The translations under genes and the position numbers were made by a program. Below the pieces are notes generated by a model. That model was given only the letters and a program-made list of their open reading frames with translations. It searched no databases and was not told the DNA's origin. From Emergomyces orientalis (lineage: Eukaryota; Ascomycota; Eurotiomycetes; Onygenales; Ajellomycetaceae), in NCBI GenBank assembly GCA_002110485.1, contig MOWL01000068.1:682001-746000 (forward strand): DNA of 64,000 bases, given 5' to 3'. Each line of letters opens with the position of its first letter. Position 1 is the stretch's first letter. Positions 57,808 through 64,000 of the stretch are shown here, piece after piece.

Positions 57808-58010
57808 TTATTTAATTTACATTTCTGCCGCTTCGTACAAGCTAAACTTATTTGTGTTGGGCTGCGTACGATAGGATATTTCACTTCATCCTTTTTGTCT
57901 TCGCGTGCATGGCGTGTCACACGGAAAGACAGCTTAGGAAAGTCGACAAGGCTAATGCCTATGTCATTGAGCTGCAGCAGACTGGACCTGAGGTCCCTAA
58001 GATCAGATGA
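56983..58010 (+). CDS. Four-helix MARVEL-like integral membrane protein
   Basis: A split gene of four exons, 56983-57107, 57202-57238, 57455-57711 and 57875-58010, consistent in phase (2, 0, 2), gives 184 residues; it is easily missed because the exons are small. Four hydrophobic segments follow a short polar N-terminus (MSWSNYDRTYKHLQ): YILRFITIPTGLCGFCFVSY, a second formed across the 37-nt exon (AIADIFFMAPLALSFVWSLAYVIAVL), then LVTTLALASLGGFASAVMI and VVIFHFILFVFACMA. The C-terminal tail is charged and probably cytoplasmic. Between helices 3 and 4 there is a short loop with two Cys. The 4-helix topology and size suit fungal MARVEL-type membrane proteins, but no signature residue proves it. 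The 37-nt exon is the weakest point. Confidence 0.7.
57773..57802. repeat. Poly-T tract in intron
   Basis: About 25 or more consecutive T within the last intron (57712-57874) of the MARVEL-like gene. Confidence 0.8.
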
Positions 58011-58960
58011 AAAGAAATACGACCGGCGTGCAAAATGAACGAGAACGTGACGTGTAATGGGGGATGGCAAATAATTTTCTGGTTTTTTTTGTTCGAGTAG
58101 GTTATTATTGCTTGCCAACAAACGCGAAATGAATGATCTAAGTGGAACGACATCGTGCCCAGGCATTGTCAAAAGGGTTGGCTATGAATAATGATGGAGG
58201 ATGGAGGATATGTTTTTTGTGGTTTTGCGGCAAGATATATATATTGCCACCATGCAATGTCTAAGTAAATATTTTTGTATAATGTCTAATATTTAATAAC
58301 TAATCCAAGCTGGCGAGAGCATAATTGTATAAAAATTGCAGCGACACCTGACGAAAGATCAGGGTGAGGGAGGTGAATCGGATGCTAGTCCAAATTTTAT
58401 ATTTATTTACTTTTCGTAGTTTATGCCGCTCAACAACTATATATTCGGTGAGTTGGGGCAAAGGATTTGGAACAGTGATGATTTGGGATTGCATGTTAGG
58501 GCTTTGTCAAAGGGGTTAGGATTAGGGCTATGTGATATGGAGGTTTTCAAGAGCCGGAGTCCAGCGTGCTTGAATTGTTATTTTCTTTTGGTATAAATAT
58601 CTGGCCGTTCAGTTCGAATTCATCAATGAATACCGTTTGTAACAATCACTGGAAGTGTGCTTTCTAACAGGACCAGTTTTTCTGGTGGTAAATTCTGACC
58701 CTTTGGCAATGAAGAAAATGCATAGGAGAAGTAAACAATGATGCCTCCTGATCTGTATTTCAGTGATCAGATCGACCACTTTTATGAACAAAATTATGAA
58801 GAGTTGATAGTTGTAAAAGTGCGGTTGTGCACACACCAAAATCAATATTCAAAATATAGCTAACTACATACATATCTAATAATAGAAATGAAGCAAATCT
58901 TTAGAAAGACAAAGGATCTAGAAGCATACCCATATATAATAGATGGTCATCTGGTCAGGC

Positions 58961-58992
<32 letters not shown>

Positions 58993-60294
58993 GCTCGAAC
59001 TCTGTAAAATTCCCCACCATCTGATACACCTAGTGGGTTTCCCTGCTTTTTGATAGCCTTTATTATGGCATTTTACTACCACTTCACTTTTTATCTCTAA
59101 AGCTTGGAGAACGATGATCACTCTGTGGGGCTGTTCGGCTCGCCCAATTGACCCAGCAGCCCTGACGGGTCCTAATTTTTTCTTTTTCCGACTGGTTCAC
59201 ACTTAGCTCGACATTTGGCCCATCCCATCGAAGGGCGCTTTTCAACCAGGGAACGACGCCGCTGCAGGATTTCTTCATGCACGTAATAAATGATCGGAAC
59301 CATGGCGTAGGTACGGGACATACCTGATTTTCATACACTCTCATCTGCGCCGCCCTTGTACAATGGGATTGAGCGACAGTGCGTTCGGAGGGATGTTCCT
59401 ATCCAATCAGAAGCATAGTTAGGTATGGGCATGATTTCCATATAATCCCGAGAGGCTGAGAGAAGACGGAGGTGAACACAATGGGAGGGAGGATTGGATG
59501 CCCGCCAGGGGCCTTAGTTGGAGAGTTAGCGGGGAAATTAACCAATTTAGAAGAATTCCAAGCGTAGCTAAGAATGCAGCAAATTACCCCTGGCCCACGT
59601 AAATATGCAGGGCCTGACTGGCCAGAGGATCGAAACAAGGACGACAGTTCTCTGTATATAAAATTCTGCGCGCCCCATATTATTCAGACAAATAGGTTGC
59701 TATTTACCACCACTGTTCATCCACAACTACATCCCCCCGTCCATTGCAGGAGCATGCCCTCCCCACCATCCATTTTCCCTTTTAATTTGTATGAAACACG
59801 ATACGATTGATTAATATCGAGAGGGGTATTCTTCGGCTTTCTCTCTGTTGCATAGCAGGGCTATTTATTATTTTGCTTCGTCCTCATACCCACTTGAGTT
59901 GGTCGAGGCAAAGGTTTGCTCGTGGTTGCCCCACGCCGCAGAAGCCCCAAGCTCCACCAAGTTGTCCGCCTGAGCAACGTCGCCTGCCAACTCTTGTTCG
60001 GCATCATGTCTACTCTCCACGTCCACCACCACCCACTTCTCCGCCCCCTCCGCCCTCCCTCTTCCTTTTCTTCATTTTCCCTCCCCTTTTCTTCATCGCT
60101 GGAATTCATCTATCTTCCTCCCGTTATACCGTTCCGCCACCATCAACGGCCTTTCTTGTTGCCCTTATCCATAAACCCGGATTCATCCTCTTTCCATCCG
60201 ACCTGAACAACTTGGAACTTGCCCCGAAGACTACACAAACTGTTGTTCAATATCTTTTCTGGATCCACAACATTCTGGCCAAAATTCGCACGGT
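58011..60294. other. Intergenic upstream of GUT1
   Basis: About 2.3 kb without a supportable gene. It has a poly-A of about 28 (58961-58988) and a TATATAAA box at 59655-59662, which is 640 bp before the GUT1 start and may serve a long leader. Several short uORF-like frames occur between 59700 and 60294, including one over 59807-60298 that overlaps the GUT1 start in another frame. Confidence 0.5.
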
Positions 60295-62029
60295 ATGATG
60301 CGTGATTTCGTCCTAAAACACGTACTATCCACGGACATCGATACGGAAAGCAGTTCAACACAGGTCTCGCAGTCATCAGGCCAATCACAACACCAAAAGT
60401 CAGGTCGATATATAGGTGCCATCGATCAAGGTACCACTTCATCGAGGTTCATTATCTTTGATGACGAAGGGAATCCAATCGCTTCTCATCAGGTGGAATT
60501 AAGCCGCATCTGCCAGCATTCTGGGTAGGCCGCCCTTCCCCTCTAGATGCCTAAACGGTACCAAGAGATGGTAGAAGCTGACAGAAGAAATCTTCAATTT
60601 TATTTTCCCCAGATGGCATGAACAGGACCCAGAAGAAATAGTCTCCTCGGTAGAGAAATGCATTGACCAGGCAGCCAGAGCTTTCACCTCCCAGGGCTTC
60701 TCGATCTCGGATATTCAGACCGTAGGTCTGACAAGTCAACGGGAAACCACAATCGTATGGGATTGGGAGACTGGAAAGCCTCTGCATAATGCAATCGCAT
60801 GGCCGGACACACGGACCACCTCACTGGTTAGAGAACTGAAGTCAAAGGAGGGAGCAGACAAGCTGCAAGAGATATGTGGGCTGCCACTCTCAACTTATTC
60901 TTCCTCGGCCAAGCTGGTTTGGCTCCTTCGAAATATTCCTGGTGTGAAAAAAGCATACGACGATGGTCGATTGGCATTTGGCACCATTGACACTTGGCTG
61001 GTCTACAATCTAAACGGCAGGAAAAAGAACAACGTTTTTGTCACAGATGTGTCCAACGCCTCTAGGACTATGTTCGCAAACCTTTATTCTCTCGAGTATG
61101 ATGCCACCTTACTTAACTTTTTTGAGATTGACCGATTGAAAATAAAACTCCCGAAAATTGTTGCTTCCGCCCATGAATCGGCATTTGGTTCTATTGCGGA
61201 CGGCCTCCTGAAAGGCGTCAAAATCACGAGCTGCCTGGGAGACCAATCCGCTGCATTGATTGGCCATTGTGCCTTCTCACCTGGCCAAGCTAAAAACACT
61301 TACGGGACCGGCTGCTTTCTCCTCTATAATGTGGGGAATTCACCTGTAATTTCTAAACATGGCCTACTTGCAACAGTTGGATATCAGTTAGGCGAATCAC
61401 CAGTATATGCTTTAGAAGGAAGCGTAGCCGTTGCTGGAAGTGGGGTCAGTTTTCTAATGAACAACTTAGGCTTTTTCAGGGATGCGAGAAAAGTCAACGA
61501 TGAAGCTGCTACCGTGCCTGATTCAGGTGGATGCGTATTCGTCACTGCCTTCAGCGGATTATTTGCACCCTATTGGATTGATGATGCTAAAGGCACTATT
61601 TTCGGCATCTCCCAGCATACACAGCGGGGTCACATAGCCCGGGCAACACTGGAAGCAGTGTGCTTCCAGACCAAAGCAATTCTAGATGCAATGGAAAAAG
61701 ATAGCGGCGAGAAACTGAAAGAGCTGGCAGTCGATGGCGGACTATCGGCTAGTGACATATGTATGCAGTCCCAAGCGGATATTATCCAGCTGCCCATTGA
61801 ACGGCCAAAGATGCACGAGATTACCGCACTTGGTGCTGCTATTGCGGCGGGATACGCGATTGGCATCTTCAAAGACCTTGATGCGTTACGAGGAATGAAC
61901 AGAGCGAATAGAAATATCTTCAAACCCCAAATAGCTGAATCGGAAAGCTCGAGAATGTATAAACAATGGTCGAAAGCCGTCGAAATGTCTCGAGGTTGGC
62001 TAGACAATAATGCAATCCAGTCGGTTTGA
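60295..62029 (+). CDS. GUT1: Glycerol kinase
   Basis: Two exons, 60295-60524 and 60613-62029 (donor GTAGGC, acceptor CAG, phase 2), give 548 residues. It phosphorylates glycerol to glycerol-3-phosphate with ATP in the cytosol, the entry step for glycerol use. The FGGY kinase fold shows GAIDQGTTSSR (residues 41-51), the phosphate-binding loop of the family, then LTSQRETTIVWD and AIAWPDTRT, a CLGDQSAALIGH segment, YGTGCFLL, and SGLFAPYW in the C-terminal half, followed by LAVDGGLSASD. The length is close to that of yeast Gut1 minus its extra tail. Met1 and Met2 are adjacent; either may be the start. The N-terminal 37 residues are polar and unlike a targeting peptide. Confidence 0.95.
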
Positions 62030-63566
62030 CTCTTTGACGAAAGAGCAATTTTTCTAGTGGATTCGTTCTTCCACGTCCATTATCTTCCATTTTTCTTCAT
62101 TTTTAATTTTTTCTTTTCATCAACCACGGCGGGGATACCCATTTTGCTTTTAAACTTTTTCCTCTTGAGAATATACCGTTCCTGTAGACGCTTAATAGTC
62201 ATTCGTTCTGGTTTTGGTTTGAATGTGCGTAGCGGATTGGTTCCCGTTCCGCTGGTCCTGCTGCTCCCCACCCCGAAGTTGGAAAAGAGGCCGTCTTGTG
62301 TCGTTGTGTCAGCGTGTTAGACAGCCACGGGTTTTTTTCTGATAAGGTTGTGCTGAGTGTCGACTACGCCGCATAAGACGAGTCGATTTTGAGAGTTTTC
62401 TTTCTTACTTTTTTTTTTACACTTTTTGGCTTGTTCCGCCATGCTCGGACAGCATTCGCGTCACGCCTGGAGTCCACCCTTGTATTCTGGCTCCTCAACC
62501 GCTATTCGTTTCCAACTTCGCATGATTATTTGGCTGCTTCTCAATGGATTGTGCCGACCACAAGTGGGCTAGTCATTTGGTAACGTTGATGACGAGCCTG
62601 TGGAGGCATATGTAGGGAATGTCTGCACGATAACCGGGTTTACGGACAATTGGAAACAGGCCTGTTCTGCCGAGGGTTCATCAATCAGGGTCAAGGATTT
62701 TCCATTGTTGGTGGCAGGGTGGTGCCGGTTTGGGTGTGGTGCGTGTCCGTGGTCAAGGGGTTATCTTTGTCACCTAGAGAAGGGAAACCAGGTAGTGCAC
62801 AAGTGGGGCGCCGGCCGGGAGAAAAAGGCAAGAATTGAATCTTCAGCCTTCAGCCCTGCATAAGTCATATTACTGGAACAAGCTATTTGAATCAACAAAA
62901 AAAAAAAAAAAAAAACGCCACGATAGACGGCCTCTCCAGGTGCATATCAGTTTGGGAGCGGAACAACAGGCCCTAGGGAGGGGGCCGGTCCCAGCCGTGA
63001 CTAGTAAACCCTAGCTCCGCACTCTTATTTTACCTTCCTATTTGTTCGTTTGGCTACGACATTGTCACCGGTTTCGTTTTTCCTTTGCCTTTTAACTAAT
63101 CACTCAGCACGCACATTTATGAAGTCACCAACTTCGGCCCTTGAGCTAGAAACCTTCTTAAGGCTGGTTATTCCATGGTGTTTTGCCCTTACATATCTTT
63201 TTATTTTTATTTTTATTTTGGGTTCCACAACAGCGAGCGTCTGTTCTTTCCCGGTATACATATACTGGGACCTACAATATGGATAGGTTCTGCGTTATTA
63301 TCTGAACGGAGGGTTACGCTCAGTTTTTGAGAGGCAATAACCACTTCATCATTGCATGCTTAAGGATGTTCCTCTGCGTCTGGGCTCATCAATCGACCTC
63401 AATTTTCTCCGTTGAGAGAAACATTTAAGAGGCATGGATCGGAACTGCTACCGTCCCAATTTGTCTCCAAGCAGCAAGTCCCTCTAGAGCCAATACCTTT
63501 AGCATACGACTCCTTCGCCCAACCAAGCACAATACCTTGCTTCCATTACCGTTTTGCACAGTAAAG
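62030..63566. other. Intergenic, no gene recognised
   Basis: GUT1 3' flank followed by T-rich sequence, a poly-A of about 20 (62897-62916) and short unrelated open frames. No coding feature or RNA gene could be supported. Confidence 0.5.
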
Positions 63567-63818
63567 ATGTGCGATTATAAGGAAGTTGAGCATTGCTGTG
63601 GTCACAAGTTGCTCTTAGTTCACGCCTGGTGCGTTATCTATCAACAAACAGAGATAAGATGCCCACCAAATGTGATCATGTGGTATGCTCGAACTCTCCC
63701 TCTCCTTAACCAAAGCACAAGAAGGCAAAGTGAAAAAGAAGCCCCTGGGCACCAGAGCTTTACTGATTCAAAGGATCGCGGAATTAGGGAAAAGGTACCG
63801 AGAGAATGCAGTACGTAA
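63567..63818 (+). CDS. Possible N-terminal part of a small Cys-rich protein (continues or is spliced)
   Basis: An ATG at 63567 opens a frame starting MCDYKEVEHCCGHK, with Cys2, Cys10, Cys11, His13, Cys22 and Cys32, then CPPNV. This C-x-Y...CGH...C...CPPNV pattern recalls a common, uncharacterised fungal family of small Cys-rich proteins. The frame runs to 63818, but after CPPNV it loses the pattern. A GTATGC donor at 63682 and a later AAG acceptor could switch to the frame that reads IAELGKRYRENA, followed by another donor (GTACGT at 63811). The gene may therefore continue past the window. The coding call is tentative. Confidence 0.35.
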   Translation: MCDYKEVEHCCGHKLLLVHAWCVIYQQTEIRCPPNVIMWYARTLPLLNQSTRRQSEKEAPGHQSFTDSKDRGIREKVPRECST

Positions 63819-64000
63819 TACCGTCGTCTCTCCTCTGTTCGACCTTTCGTTGAGGAAACCGCCCTCCACTCCCCCCTCCATTAATAGCAGTGTCCCTTTG
63901 GCTCGCTGAAGACAAGGCGACGCGCCATATACTGCGGCGATATGTTGTGGAAATGGTGGAACGTACCATTGACTATGCACCTCAAGTATTGATGACCGTT

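Noticed and set aside
59807..60298. 163-codon + strand frame ending at the GUT1 start
   Set aside because: Pro/Phe-rich translation of a CT-rich leader in another frame; most likely 5' UTR of GUT1.
1..64000. tRNA, rRNA, secondary-metabolite cluster or mating-type locus
   Set aside because: No B-box with a matching acceptor stem was recognised by eye, and no PKS/NRPS, HMG or alpha-box motifs are present. A covariance-model tRNA scan would settle the tRNA point.

Overview
The window is a gene-dense stretch of a filamentous ascomycete nuclear genome. Short introns (roughly 60-185 nt) carry GTRNGT-type donors and CTAAC-like branch points. Intergenic DNA is rich in poly-A/T and poly-pyrimidine tracts, and proteins are rich in Ser, Gln and Asn homopolymers. 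The style of the conserved proteins (Kgd1, Vps13, Psf3, Sod2, a TFIP11-like G-patch protein) fits Eurotiomycetes, most likely Onygenales (dimorphic or dermatophyte relatives). That placement is inferred from remembered family features, not from a search.

Layout, left to right: the 3' end of an unknown + gene (1-216); an intact stand-alone Ty1/copia-type Gag-like gene with a CCHC zinc knuckle and no pol (1427-3244, +); a Dsc2/UBAC2 rhomboid-like ER protein (4359-5553, +); an ING-family PHD-finger chromatin protein (6390-8882, -); 2-oxoglutarate dehydrogenase E1 KGD1 (10329-13831, -); a small gene with an ADP-ribosyltransferase-like signature (15605-16671, +); two consecutive, large, intronless, disordered acidic proteins of unknown function (19119-22859 and 24263-27529, both -); GINS subunit PSF3 in six small exons (30198-31527, +); a centrosomin-motif (Cnn_1N) protein (34043-37593, +); mitochondrial Mn-superoxide dismutase SOD2 (38849-39800, -); a TFIP11/Ntr1-like G-patch splicing factor (40396-42759, +); the lipid-transfer protein VPS13 (43532-53237, -); a mitochondrial inner-membrane DUF3429 protein (54650-55783, +); a four-helix MARVEL-like membrane protein assembled here from four exons (56983-58010, +); glycerol kinase GUT1 (60295-62029, +); and a possible Cys-rich gene running off the right edge (63567 onward).

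Most genes are housekeeping: TCA cycle, mitochondrial redox defence, glycerol entry, replication initiation, spliceosome disassembly, ER quality control and inter-organelle lipid transfer. They are not an operon or a biosynthetic cluster, and I see no secondary-metabolite, CRISPR or prokaryote-like system. The less ordinary items are the stand-alone copia Gag gene, the ART-like gene, the MARVEL-like gene, the pair of giant disordered proteins, a strong G-quadruplex motif inside a PSF3 intron, and a few splice-site oddities. Splice sites were read by eye and checked for phase consistency. No transcript data were available. No tRNA or rRNA gene was recognised.
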